Source of the DNA: Opisthorchis felineus
Lineage: Eukaryota; Platyhelminthes; Trematoda; Opisthorchiida; Opisthorchiidae
Reading direction: 5' to 3'
NCBI GenBank assembly: GCA_004794785.1
Contig: SJOL01008692.1
Coordinates: 727,049 to 791,048 of the forward strand
Length of the DNA: 64,000 bases
Shown here: positions 25,800 to 38,005 of the stretch, piece after piece
How the letters are laid out: every line of letters begins with the position of its first letter
Position numbering within the stretch: position 1 is the stretch's first letter
The notes under the pieces: model-generated
Databases searched by the model: none
Told to the model about the DNA's origin: nothing
The model's input: the letters and a program-made list of their open reading frames with translations, nothing else
Position numbers and translations under genes: made by a program

Positions 25800-26900
25800 A
25801 CAAGGACCCTTTTCACTCACTTCGGCCAATTGCCGTAACTGCTGGGTCCGTGTCTATGTGCGACGCTGGTTATGAGGCCTTACCTATGCACGGCAACCCA
25901 ATCCAATGGCCAACGACGACCCTTCATACTAATAACCGTACGCGTCGTCACTCACCTCGACTATCTATCGTAACTACTAGGTCCGTATCTATGTGCGACG
26001 CTGGTTATGAGGCCTCACCTATGCACGGCAACCTAATCTAATAGTCAGCTATGCACACAAATTTAATCTAACGGCGAACGACGGACGTCATACTCATAAC
26101 TGTACGCGATGAAGCTTATCTTTGCTACCTATAGTAAACACCAGGCCAGTATCCATGCGGGCCGGCAAAAATAAGGCCTCAACTGTGCGCGAAAGCCTAT
26201 TCTGACGGCCTGTCATACTCATAACTGCACTCGATATCGCCTAACCTGGCTATTTATCGTACCTGCTAGGTCAGTATACACATGCAGCGTTGAGTATGAA
26301 GTGTTGATTATACGCGGTAAGCTATTCCAACCTAATCCGTCATATTCATGATAAACTTATGATAAACACCAGGCCAGTATTCATGTAAGCTGATGAATAC
26401 AAGGCCTCAACTATGCACACGGACCTAATCTAACGGCGAACAACGGACGTCATGCTCGTAACTGTACGCGATATCGCCTACCTTGGCTACGTTTTGTAAC
26501 AGATAGGCCAGCGCTTATATGCGACGCTGATTATTAGGCCTCAACTAAGCGTGATGTCCCAGTCTAACGGCCAACGACGGCCCGTCAGACCCATACCTGT
26601 AGTCGATATGGTCTACCTTGGCTACTTAGCGTGATTACTAGGCCTGTGTCTATGTGCAACGCTGAGTTTGAGGCATCGACTGTGTCCAGTAGCCTAATCC
26701 AATGACCAACGACGGCCCGTCATACTCATAACTGTACTGGATGTCGCCTACCGTGGCTACTTATAGTTACTGCCGGGCCCCTACACATGCTCGTGGCTGA
26801 CTATAATGCCCCAACTATACATAATAGACTAATCCAACGACCATCGGCGGTCCTTCGTATCCATACATGTCGCCCGCCTGCCAACCCAACGCCTAAAAAG
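25800..26900 (+). repeat. Minisatellite array 1, about 134-bp unit, about 8 copies
   Basis: A degenerate tandem repeat whose unit is marked by (G)TCTATGTGCGACGCTG, then TATGAGGCCTCA and CATACTCATAACTGTA. Unit starts are near 25850, 25980, 26142, 26272, 26370, 26508, 26643 and 26777. Spacing runs from 98 to 162 bp with most close to 130-138 bp. The same unit makes array 2 at 30,370-30,930. This is not a CRISPR array: whole units repeat, with no unique spacers. Confidence 0.88.
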
Positions 26901-26929
26901 TACAAACACCCCTAACAAATCATGTTTCT

Positions 26930-27270
26930 ATTTATTGGTTGCATCGGTACAAACGTAATGTGTGGTCAATCCAGTTCTCAGTTTCGGGAAGCCGCTTGTA
27001 CTCGACCGAAAAGGAAGGGAAAGTTGTGTGAACAACTGCCACTGATACACACCTTCCGCGATATCATTGAAAACAATTAAACAAAGTTGCATTGGCTAAC
27101 TCACCAAGTGCTTGATAAACTCTTTGTCCACAAGTCCCCATCGGTGTCCACGCTGGAGCTTGAGTCTTACTTTTATAAAGGCAACCCCCCCTACTTGCTC
27201 AGTCAGTCCCATTGGCGATAATGAGGGAGCCGTGTGTACATCGATGATTCGATAGCGGGATTAGGCAACT
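26930..27270 (+). repeat. Conserved block after array 1 with TATA-like motif
   Basis: This block is repeated at about 30,940-31,260. Shared features are AACGTAATGTGT, CTCACC(A/G)AGTGCTT, CTTTTATAAAGGCA or GTTATAAAGGCA, CCCATTGGCGATA and AGCCGTGTGTACA. A TATAAA about 30 bp before a conserved stretch in both copies would fit a promoter of the repeat itself, but transcription is not shown by the sequence. Confidence 0.55.
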
Positions 27271-27555
27271 ACATGCAATATTGGGCGCAGCGAAGTTAAA
27301 GAGGGATGTACACTCGTCAGTCGTAAGACCAAGTGGTATAGCCTTGAGCCCTAGGATCCAAGGACCACGTGCGTCCCCAAACGTGCACACATGGACGCAG
27401 CCGTAGCTAGGATCTAATGAGTAGGCACGTGCTTGGTATCAAATCCGCTCATTTAGAGCACTAAATCCCAACTTCACTCCACTTCTGCTTCCTGATACCG
27501 ATACAGCGTAGCTTAATTAAATCGACAGCTCCGTCTTCCTCATCAGAACTTGTAA

Positions 27556-28560
27556 CCTGTAGACATCTTATTTCCACTGCTCGAACAATCCAAGTCTCGG
27601 CCATACAACAAAACAGCCCATACTGTGGTCTGATATACTTCTTTGATGCCTTAGGTGTCTCAAATTAGCAAACGCGACCCTAACCTTGTAGATTCGTGCA
27701 CCGATCTTATCCGTCACACTAAAATGAAAACCAATACGACTTCGAATGTATATAAAAAACGTGCTTATACAGCTTTGCTCAAGATCTCTTGTACCAAAAT
27801 AGCATGTATTAGCAAACTAAACCCTTGCCTGATCGCTAGTCTACTAAGTACAAATCTACCCCTAACGTGTCATCTAATCACTTGTTGTCACCACCCTAAT
27901 TGTGGTAAACGTTAAGTTTTTCACTCTATTAATGCACATTATCCTATCTGATATCTCCTCAAACTCACCGGGCTTTACTGATCTAGACTAGAAAAATGCC
28001 TGCGAACTCACATCGGCTTTGTTCTAAATCTGCGGAGTTCCTCGGCAAACCAAAATATCTCGCTGCTCAGAGAATTGCACATCCCAGCCCAACCACCTCA
28101 AACATGACGTCATTTACGGGGCTGTCCGGAAACCGAAGTATATCATGGCACTGCCATACCCAGTTTGATAGCACACCCGCAACTATTCCCTTCTTTCTCT
28201 TGACCGTACCCTATCGTCCACTTGTTCCATTGCTTGCAACTACAAACAAACTCATGCTTCATTCTGACTGTAACCTTGTGATCATGCCTGGCGGTGTGCC
28301 ACCCACTAGTTGGGAATAAACATTATTATTATAACCTTAAACTTTGTGAGTGCAAAGTGCATACCAAAGGACGGGATGACTTTGGTCAGTCCATTCAAAA
28401 ACACCTGTGCATTTTCCTCCTCTTTAAAGATGACAACGGCGTCTGCAAATTCCAGGTCGACAAGATTTTCGTCAGAAGATATTTGAAAACCGGGGTTCAA
28501 AAGACACTTCAGCGTTGTCTCATTATCTCATCTCATCTTTCATCTCTGCCTTCTGCAATG
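27556..28560 (-). mobile_element. RTE relic R2, interrupted by about 530 bp
   Basis: 27,556-27,770 aligns with R1 3,668-3,880, and 28,306-28,560 aligns with R1 3,940-4,180. Between them lies about 530 bp absent from R1. On the minus strand the second piece reads NPGFQISSDENLVDLEFADAV, a decayed form of the YADD catalytic box, then LTKVIPSFGMHFA. Older and more diverged than R1 and R3. Non-functional. Confidence 0.72.
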
Positions 28561-29451
28561 CAGGAAGGGAAAACCAAAACGGAAGCAACTTTTGTCGGGC
28601 GCCTGTGTTTCCGGCCTGAGCTTGCCCTGGTTGTAGCATATATCCAGGGCACTCCCCCTATGATTCGAAAAATTCAATTATTGCAGAGCAAAAAATGCCA
28701 AGAGACTAACTGAATACACACGGTATGAAGTCTCAGAGGCAACTTTGTTTGCAAAGCTCTACGCTTTTCTTTAGACTGTCACTGCCCCATTCTGAGGTCA
28801 CCTCATCGTACAACCACTCAACACAACCATACACTCATCTTTTTTCTGTCCCTGTAACCCCCGGGTAACCTTAGTCGTTAACAATTAGGCCATGTACGTG
28901 GCTGTTTACGAACCCAAGTACGGCGTCGCAATGAGGGTACCGCGACTGCCATACTCAGTCTGATGTCTTGTCCGTATTTCAACATATCCCTACTATTTCC
29001 GGACAGATCGTTACATGCGCCCAAAAGACCGTCCCAATCCGTTGAATTTGTTCCAGAAATTCAAAGCACTGGCCATTCGACCGTACTGTCAGCTTGTTCT
29101 GTACATAAACCCGCTAATTCTTTCAACGGCACTACCAAGAGCTCAGTATACCGTTGAAGATAGAAACTTGCCGTGCACCCGGTATAGCGCGTGGTGACCC
29201 TCATGAAAAAACAACTTACTACTTGTGACGAATTCTTTGGACGCCTGCCGCAATGACAGAAAATTTCCCCTATACACCTCACGAATAGCTGGTCCATTCT
29301 GAGTTGGTGTGAACGTAGAGAGCGTAGTTATTGTTCATGTAGTTTTGAGATTACTTCCAAATCCAACAGAGAAGGAAACATGCGAAGAAACCAGCTTTTC
29401 TACAAAATTTCCCACCGTCTTTACGAACACCCCATGAGAACATAGTGGCAT

Positions 29452-29476
29452 GAATAGAATAGAATAGAATAGAATA
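29452..29476 (+). repeat. Short GAATA pentanucleotide run
   Basis: About five GAATA units within composite copy 1, absent from the matching place in copy 2 near 32,965. Confidence 0.85.
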
Positions 29477-30369
29477 TGAATTCCGCGCCCGCGGTTGGTC
29501 ATGGGTAAGTTTAAACAACTTCCAACAAAACTGCGGCCGCATGGTGAGATCTTAATGGCTTGAATAGGTATCATCAAATGCTAAAACTTTATGTTAAAGA
29601 TTCCTTCCTTCAGACTATGGTTTCATAGAAATTTTGGGCGTGCGTCTAAGGCTTGGCTTCTTTGTTATGACTTGCCCGCCTTCTTCGACTTGTAGTGGCT
29701 TCACCTTGCACGATTGGCCGCTCACTAGAAGTAAACCCACATTATTTTAGGCAAATTTATGGAATTTCCGGAGCTACGATATTTAGGGTGAATTAGTCAA
29801 ATCCGTCTGCACGCTTCGGTGGTATGTTACTCATGGCATTTTGTTTAAGTGAGCAAAATCTCAAGGTCATTGGCCACTATCGATTAGCATTTTATTTCCG
29901 GTTTACGAGATAAAACTCGAAAACAAAGTTCAGCATATTGTAATATTCCGCTGTGTCCCCCACAAGTGAGATAACATCCACAGAATATGCATTGCGAATT
30001 TCATCCAGAAAAATAGTGGATTAACGTTTTCTTGCGTAAGATCCCTCAAACCTAACAAATCAGCGAATTTGTTCAGCGAAATTTGGCACAGCAGTTTTCG
30101 GGAAGCTCGCCTCCCCTTCAGTATAATGATGAAAGGGGATTCGATGCGTTGTGCAGCGCTGATGATAATACGCACCTCTGTGGAGGATCTGCATTCTCTG
30201 ATATGCACAACTAGTCAGTAGATTGCACAGCGTTGTGAAATGGACGCATGTTAATTAACAACGCAAAAATATCTCCCCCATTGAAAATAATTACGCCCCT
30301 TATTTAGAATACGTAAGAAAGCCCAACTACATTGGTGGAAAATAAAGCAAACCAATGCCGGTCGTCATG

Positions 30370-30930
30370 ATAAGAGCACGCACGATCGTCTAGCCTGGCT
30401 ACTTATCGTAACTGTTCGGCCCGTGTCTACGTTCAGCGCTGACTATGAGGCTTCAGCTATGCACGGTACCCTAATCCGATGGTCAACGTCGGCCAGTCAT
30501 ACTCATAGCTGTACCCGTTGTCGCTTATCTTTACCACCCGTAGTAAACAACAGGCCAGTACCTATGCAGGCCGATGAATATAAGGCATCGACTATGCGTG
30601 ATAGCACAATTTTAAGGCCAACGACGGCCCGTCATATGCATAACTGTACACGTTGTCGCTCACCTCAACCACTTATTGTAACTGCTAGACCCGTGTCTAT
30701 GTGCGACGCTGATTATGAGGCCTCAGCTGCGCGCGGTCACCTAATCCAACTGCCAACGATGGTCCTTCATACTCATACATGTTTCGGTTATCACTCACCT
30801 TGGCTACTTATGGTAACTGCCGATCCCATACCCAAGCACGCAGCTAATTATAAGGACTCAAATATGCGTAATAGCCTAATAAAAGGACGAGAAACTGTCC
30901 TTCATATCCATACATGTCGTTCGTCTGCTA
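30370..30930 (+). repeat. Minisatellite array 2, about 134-bp unit, 4 copies, open in one frame
   Basis: Units start near 30420, 30555, 30688 and 30823, spaced 133-135 bp. A single frame (30423-30944, 173 codons) stays open across all four units and reads as a 45-residue repeat with RPVSMCDADYEAS, then TARHMHNCTRCRSPQPL-like blocks. No signal peptide or known domain is seen. In array 1 the same frame is recognisable but broken by many stops. Coding status is unproven. Confidence 0.8.
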
Positions 30931-31284
30931 AGCTCATATCATAAAAACGTAATGTGTAGTTAATCCAGTTGTCGTTTTCAGGTGGCCGCTTTTACTCGAC
31001 AGGGTTTCCGAAAGAAAAAAAATCAATTACCAACCGCGTACATATTCCGCAATATTATTGGAAACATAACTGAACAAAGTTGTAGTGGGTGACTCACCGA
31101 GTGCTTAATAAATCCCGTTTTCCACGCTTTTCGATCGGTGTCCGCGCTGAAGCTGGAGTCTAAACTGTTATAAAGGCATAATTACTGCTTGATCAACCGG
31201 TCCCATTGGCGATACGGGGAGAGCCGTGTGTACACCGATGACTCATTAGCGGGATTCAGTAATCATAAGCATTATTGGATGTAG

Positions 31285-32470
31285 CAAAATCAAAGCAGGC
31301 AATCTGGATACAAACTGACAACAAGAACGCCACTGACATCGATTAGAAGTCATTACTAGCAACGTATCCAACCAGGCGCTGTGGAGATCACGCCGTCTCC
31401 ATCCTGGAAGTCGAGTTGCATCGACAGCATCCACATGTTTCGTGCTCTCTCTTATATATCCGCCACTCTTCTGCTTTTGTCACTCTGAATCGGGCACAGA
31501 AAGCAGCATGCTTTTCGGCAAACGATGGTTTGGCATACGCAACCCAAAACAGCCGGCACTGTAGCCTGATACACGCGTCCCTTGAGATTCAGGAATACAC
31601 CGCTTTGACACCACATGTCTCAAATTAGCAAACATGACCCGAGCCTGGCAGGTTCGTGCATTGATCTCATCTGTCATACTACAATCAGAACTAACACAAC
31701 TTCCAAGGTACTTAAAACGCTCCGCAATCTCGAGTGCCTCTCTCACTACGGCGTGCTCAGTGAATGCGCGTCCACGAGCATGACCTTAGACTTCGTGGGT
31801 GCAAAGTGCATGCTGAAGGACGGGATGACCTTGGTCAGTTCATCTAAAAACACCCGCACCTGCTCCTCCTTTTCGAAGACGGGAACGATGTCGTCTGCAT
31901 ATTCTAGACCGGTAGGGTTTTCGTCAGAGGCCATTTGAACACCTGGGTTTTGGAGACCTTCCAGTGTTCGTCTCATTATTTCATCGATCAGAAATTAAGC
32001 CATACTGGAGAGAGAGGGCACCCGTGACGGGCATTACTTTGTCTACGGAAGCTCTTGGAGAGCTCTATATACCCTCTCACGTGCAGAAGTCTGAGAATAC
32101 AAAGCTTCCGGTGCATTTCTTGATTGGCATCCGTGTACGGGAACGAACCGGTCAGCCGAGTCGAATGCGCCTCGGAAATCCAGAAGAAATACAATTATGG
32201 GTGGTTTGTATGTATGGCGTTGTTTTAGCACCCGACTGGTTGTGCAGCCCCCAAAATCTACCGTATCCTTCCGTACCATGGCCGCCTCATCCGAACCTAG
32301 TCTACGCGACTATGCGAAAGGCTGCACGGTTGACAACTGTCACTCCGACGATATGCCCTCAATCCAAAGACATTTGTACCCTATGCTGAACCTCATACTA
32401 CACCCTCCGCAAAGGAGGAAAGAGAAAAATGTAATAGAAGCCCGTTCTACTGGCCTCAGCTTTCCCCGGT
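31285..32470 (-). mobile_element. RTE relic R3
   Basis: Minus-strand relic collinear with R1 from the 3' region to RT motif A. It reads KQRHTYKPPIIVFLLDFRGA, then a frameshift, then LEYADDIV (31976-31746) and YLGSCVSSDCSMTDEIN. About 210 bp present in R1 (3,509-3,711) is missing here between GCATACGCAAC and CCAAAACAGCC near 31,541. It shares the one-base frameshift of R1 near the start of the YADD frame. Positions 31547-32004 are nearly identical to R1, while both sides are clearly more diverged. Confidence 0.8.
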
Positions 32471-33356
32471 TGTAGCATGTGTCGCAGGGTATCCTCCCCA
32501 TGAAGCAAAAAAATCGTTCCCGACCGAGCGTGATACATGTGTTTACAGGACCCTTTAAATCCGCTGAATTTGTGCCTGAACTGCTAAGCAGAAGCCGTCT
32601 AATTGTATTGTCCGCTCCTTCTGCCAATAAACCCACAAGTTCTTCCACTGGCACTGTCAAGGTTTCAGTATACCGGCGAGGGTAAAGCCTCCGTGCACCC
32701 GATGTATCGGATGCTGACTATCATAAAAAAACAAAAAATTACTAGCTATGACGAATTCCTGGGCTTTGTCCGGCAGGCCACCTGCCGCAGCGACGGACAA
32801 CTCTTTCTTGTACAGGTCGAGAATGGTTGCTCCATTTTGAGATTGCGCGGACATAGAGGGCGTAATTGTCGTCCATGTAATTTCCAAAAACAGGCGAAGA
32901 AGCAAAATTTTCCATAAAACTTACCATAATCTTCAAGGAGATATCATTCCAAGCCTTTGACGGCCTTTAAATATGAATTCCGCGCCCATAGTGGACTGCC
33001 AGTACATTTAAACAACTTTAAACGAAACTGCGGCCGCATGGGGAGATTTTAAGGCTTGAATAAATACCATCTGAGGAGAAAACTTTATGTTAAATCTTCT
33101 TTTGTTCAAAACACGGTTTCAGAGAAATTTGTGGTATGCGTCTAAGGATTGGAGCTCAGTCGGTGATCCTTATCAAGCAAATGTACTTTTCTCCAAAACC
33201 TTTGTGTGTCGCATAAAAAATTCCCGTAAAAAGTTTGCATTCTGCAGTATGTATCTCCAAGCCGTGAATAAACATACTTTGCCTTGCTTTTGTTGGAATT
33301 TACTTTAATTAATCTCCACTCTAAACTTTTGGGTCGCATTCAGTTTTACAGTTACA

Positions 33357-34349
33357 GTGGAATCGTTTCAGTGGTTTATTGAGAAATCGGCGGCTGTCCG
33401 GTTTCTAAACTTCACGGCACCTGAGAAGGCGTTAGATGAATACATGAGGGACAATTATGTGGCATTTGTGCGTGCAGGTGGTAATAGAAATACCGACGCT
33501 GTTTCGCGAGTAAGGGTAACACAAATGGAGCAGACGGCCAGCAAAACCCAATGTAAAATTGAGGAATGTGAAAAAGCTAGAAGATAAGCGCATTTATAAT
33601 AAGAAGCATTACACGAAGAACCGAGTCTCCGGTACGGTTGTGTCTACGGAGTCACTTCTTATTATCTTGAACACAATCGTAAGTTGGCAGTTTTTGTACA
33701 GTCAACTTCCGATAAACCAACGGCTAACCAAAGAGGATTTGGGCACCTGCAGAGCCCTGCTGAAGTATGAAACGCTGTCGTACAAAGTGTAGCGGTTTGT
33801 GGCCGGTGAATTTGGCAGGGCTTTACCACTCGGAACAGCTGCCGCAGGACGTCCCGACCGTCTATGCTGAGTAAGTGTCAGATAGTTAGGTTTTATTGTA
33901 GCGGGTGCTATGCCTTTCGTCCTGGCTAAGGTCCGCAATTCCGGACGTTTGCTTGTGTTGCAGGAATCGTAAATACAGCCACATACACATTGCTAGATGA
34001 CAGAGATAGCGCTGTTTTGACGCCTTCCAAATGCAGCGAAGTCGATGGTTCAGACGCTACCAACCGAAGTGTGGCCCACAGATACAAGCTGTACACGTTC
34101 CTGACCATAGGAAGCGTGGATTTTAGGCACCTGGTTATTTATGCTCTTAAGGGAAGCGAACAGTTTGCTCCCATGCACAAACTGTTTGGCCAGTTCAGGG
34201 ATATGGTGGGTGAACAATATCAAGTTAAGACGCTTGTCATGGTCAGAAGGGCAGCACAAATGCTGGCGGCGACAGTCTTCGGCTTCATTCTAATGATGTG
34301 CTATTTTCCCGTTTTCAGAGCGGTCCGAAAGCATGTACATATCATATAA
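33357..34349 (+). pseudogene. Probable MULE-type transposase relic
   Basis: Two plus-strand pieces look like parts of one decayed protein. The first (33357-33587) carries LDEYMRDNYVAFVRAGG. The second (33990-34349) reads FRHLVIYALKGSEQ, then FRDMVGEQYQVKTLVMVRRAAQMLAATVFG and CYFPVFRAVRKHV. The second resembles the MULE transposase core, where I would expect a VMDK-type catalytic aspartate and CYFHV. Here the aspartate is replaced (VMVR) and the histidine is proline, so it would be dead. Family assignment rests on remembered motif spacing only. Frames are interrupted between the pieces. It could instead be another degraded transposon protein. Confidence 0.42.
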
Positions 34350-37300
34350 CATGCCTACATTTTGGTCAGAGACACACTGCGAACAGTCAGCATACATCCA
34401 CCGTGTGGCCCATCTAGATAATGCCGTACAGTCTCGCCATTAGCAATGGAGAACTCTGCCGCCAGCAAACAGAAGCTGAAATCTTTCACAGTGGTATGGA
34501 GCAACCTATCAAATAACTCGACCTACGAACATGGGTCACTATCATCTGCAAGCCTAGCTCGAGTTATCCGAATATGCTTAATGCGCCTATGGCTAAGACT
34601 ACTCAGGATAGCAAGTATCGAGTTCCGCAAACAGGATTCGGCGTTTGCCTAGTCGAGCGGAAGACACATGACAACACTCACTGGCAGGAATAATACTCTT
34701 GCATAGTTGCGCCTGTTTGTGCTTCCTGATAACCCTGACGAAACATGTCGCTCAAGGCCCTGGAAAAGACCAGTGCGCTCCCTAATACTGAATTTCCGAC
34801 AACTGAGATCCCAACGTTCGTGGGCCTTTGCATCTCGTAGTGAGACTATAGAAGTCCGCACAAATTGCTCCGGCCAAAAGCGGTGAAGGTAGGCTTATAA
34901 GGATGACTGACTCAAACATCGGGGCCAACGAGAGAGACGTCGACAAGTCTGGTAGACTTGAAGCTGATAGCCGCACTCAGCAACACAAAATCTGCACGTC
35001 TTTTGTCTGGCCTGCGCGATCGCACCCTATTAAAGGTTTTGCGCTTAATTTCCCTCATCTCATTTTCCAAGCGGCCGTGTCACGTTTGGACCACCTAAAA
35101 CCCTTCTTCGTTTCAGTCGGTGTCACCAGTCCGCAATAAACTTGGCAGTTTACTACTGACGGTATATTATGGAATCTCTGCGGCTGAAATTGAAGAATAT
35201 TCATTTAAAATAGAAGCCACCTCACGTATACCTCCTAACGAGATGTAGCAAGCCAAAAGAATAAATGAATTTCAGTATTGCTGAACTTATCTAGAAAATG
35301 GAATGCCTGAGAAGTACTTCGTACTCTGCAAAATGGAACGGCATACCTTCTAAACTTGGAACTTTGCAATCAATCTACCTCTAAGGTTTGGTTGGACAAA
35401 AGCGTATTCCAGAGCAGGTCGGCCCAGTAATTTGAAAGCCACCCCAACAGCTCCCCTAGATAAGTCAAAAGTCCCTAGGCGGTCCCCTCAGCCACAGATG
35501 CATTACCAACCCCTGAAAAGCTAGCCGGATTAAAAGCCGCTTTCCGCAGTTCTACGGTGTCTGACAGCTTCCTTCAAAGACCCACATATACCGTTTTAAG
35601 AAAATACACGCAACTGGCTCCCATGACATAAAATCTTCGCAAGCTGTCGGTAGCTGAATTAGGCATGAAGAAATCGGCTAGATTTGTTGGAGCATCCGCG
35701 TCTTCTCTGCGAAGCTGGGTAGGATCCAAATGAGCCACCAGCGATATGCTACACATTAGACACCCTTCACAAAGAATGAAAACACTATCACGTCTCACCC
35801 CATTTCGGAAGTAGAGGCAGATCATTCTCAAGCAAGAGCAGACAATCTACCATGACCGCTCTTCACCTCTTTGGATTGGCTTGCACCTACTTCACGTTTC
35901 CTAGTGATACTTCAAGGCTCCGGTAAAGGGTTCTCTTGTAGAACTAGTTCATCAAACGCAAAAGACAGCTGGATGTTGGCACGTTCTACTCCAATCTTCA
36001 TGGGCATCTTAACCCGTGGAGATCGGAGACATTTTCTTATAACCTGTCTTTTAAGATGCAAAAGTGCAAACTGATGCATACGCAACCGGCGCCAGTTAAA
36101 GGAGACACCCTTGTAGCTGTCAAACGAGAAGAAATATTTAAAGATGCGCGTGAAGCTGCTTGCGGTCTTGCACACAACACCTAACTGAAGATTGTATGCG
36201 GGTGATGCACATTTTTAAAGAGAAAACGGGCACTTACCAGAACCCTTTACTTCCGAGATATCCGCGAGTACCTCACGGGGCCTCTTTGCATATTCACTGG
36301 TCAAACTGGCCACCATGTGGCCCGATTATATTTAATCAAGCCTATGAATATTTGAAAGGTCAGTGTCCTGACGAGCGAACAACACGGACACAGACTGATT
36401 CGTCTCATCCTATCTTAGACCGGTACACCAATGACTGAGATGATCTTTTGCGCATTTCGACCACTGAGGTTCCAGTAGCAGGAAAAAGGTTTATTCTGGA
36501 CAGTACAGTTGTAAATGTGAATGAAAAACGGTTCGGTGAGGATTGAAGATACTGGCTGAAGGTGCTAAGACACAAGTAAACATGGCGCAGTTGAATAAGG
36601 TGTTATCCTCCGGCGTTCCAGTTGCCGTGGACAACCTTTTCCAAGGATTCTAGGACAATTAGTTACACTGGTCAGTTGAGATTGACAGGAGGCGAGTAAC
36701 GGCAATATTGCACATCTTTGATTGCATCCCAAGTGGTCGAATTTGGCTTATGCGCAAAACTACCAGGAACGAGGTGGAAACGAGGTTTATCCAGTGATAA
36801 CTTGAGTGCCAACGTAAGGCTATTAAAACTGCTAGAGCTGTAGTCGGCTTAGTCCTCGTTCTGAACCTTCAGAGCTAGCGTTCCCGTCAAAACAACCACC
36901 AAAGGCGCACAACGTGTACAACTCCAAGAAACAGGTCAAAACACTTGTACGGCTTGTCATATATAAAGTTCATGCGGCGAAAACATTCTGGAATTTCAGG
37001 TGCCTTCTAGGCTTGCCCAGGTTGCCTTCCGCTAGCAACCGGCAATAGGCGGATACTGGATCATGATTGGCTGTGGGATCCAGACGTCCGGTCAATCAGA
37101 GCTCGTATCGATGCTGGACCGGCAGGCGGCTCGAGCTTTCAGCCAATCTCGTGAGGGAATGCACCAACCTGATGATTTCATGTTTACTTGATCTGCTGAG
37201 AACCCCAAACCCATACAGCCTGCAGAAAGTGAATGAAAACAACCAAACATGACAAGAATTTAAGAAAGTTTCTAAGAGGGCCCTCTGTGCGCCATTATTA

Positions 37301-37605
37301 ATTGTTATTCGTTTGATCGAAAATTCATCGTCAGAGTGCTAACCTGACGTATTACTATTACACGGCAGTGCATAAACCAGAAGCTCTACTTCATCATTTG
37401 AATGAGAGGCTCATTTACCTAGAACCCACTCACAGGAGTCCAGGGCAAACTGCCATGGGTCAAGCTACCGAATGCTCCTGATTCAATAAGCGACTGAATT
37501 TTTCGAAATGCAAACCCATCATGCTGATGAAAGTGCACGACCTGAGCAGCGGTACCTAAAACAAAGTTTGGATCTACAGAACGGTGAATTCTGTCTCATT
37601 TCACT
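34350..37605. other. No gene recognised
   Basis: Only short frames without known motifs. No tandem repeat or clear copy of another segment of the window was noticed. Confidence 0.45.
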
Positions 37606-38005
37606 TGTAACGAGCAAACGGTATCTTCGAGTGACGCGTAATACCAGAACCTCCGGGACGACAAAACAAAGTCTGAGTCGGGTTTCTATACGGTACTATT
37701 AACATAAGACATCAATTCGCAACATCTACCAACCTCGAGAGTATATACTCGTCCACAGCGAATGATCCACTTGGACTACAAAGGTACGAACCAAATGAGC
37801 AAACAGGCTCCCACGTGAGACAGTCACACGTGCGTAAGGTCGGCCACAAAATGGCTGGATGACCTCAAGGCCAAATAAGTGAAGTGGTATGGACAAACAA
37901 ACGCCAGTTCATATAGACGCACTAAACACAAAAGTGGAACTGGGGTTACAAATAAGGACAGAGAAAACGTGTGGAATTTCAAATGACAAAATAATGGACG
38001 ATACA
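37606..38005 (-). mobile_element. Solo LTR of the BEL/Pao family
   Basis: The reverse complement of 37606-38005 (about 400 bp) aligns end to end with the LTRs at 13 and 17 kb. It begins TGTATCGTCC and ends CGTTTGCTCGTTACA, with roughly 10-12% difference by eye. No internal element sequence adjoins it, so it is a solo LTR left by recombination between two LTRs. Exact 5-bp flanking duplications are not present, but an imperfect CTCATTTCA(A)CT occurs on both sides. Confidence 0.92.

Larger units (their letters stand above)
25137..29650 (+). repeat. Composite repeat, tandem copy 1
   Basis: First of two collinear copies (second at 29715-33150). Shared blocks in order: an opening segment with CACTAGAAG and AATTATTTT, TTTGTTTAAGTGAGC and GGTTTACGA (about 25,150-25,350); a 134-bp minisatellite (25,800-26,900); a conserved block with a TATAAAGGCA motif and CCCATTGGCGATA (26,930-27,270); an RTE relic on the minus strand; and a closing segment with ATATGAATTCCGCGCCC and ACTGCGGCCGCATGG (29,475-29,545). 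The two copies look 20-25% diverged with several insertions, so the duplication is old. No complete element could be named. Confidence 0.75.
29715..33150 (+). repeat. Composite repeat, tandem copy 2
   Basis: Second copy of the block described at 25137-29650, in the same orientation and order: opening segment (29,715-29,910), minisatellite with 4 units, TATA-like block (30,940-31,260), RTE relic R3, and closing segment (32,960-33,150). The offset to copy 1 falls from about 4.58 kb at the start to about 3.49 kb at the end because copy 1 has a longer minisatellite and an inserted segment. The two copies are directly adjacent. Confidence 0.75.

Noticed and set aside
25800..26900. CRISPR-like array
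   Set aside because: Whole 134-bp units are repeated without unique spacers, in an animal genome; it is a minisatellite.
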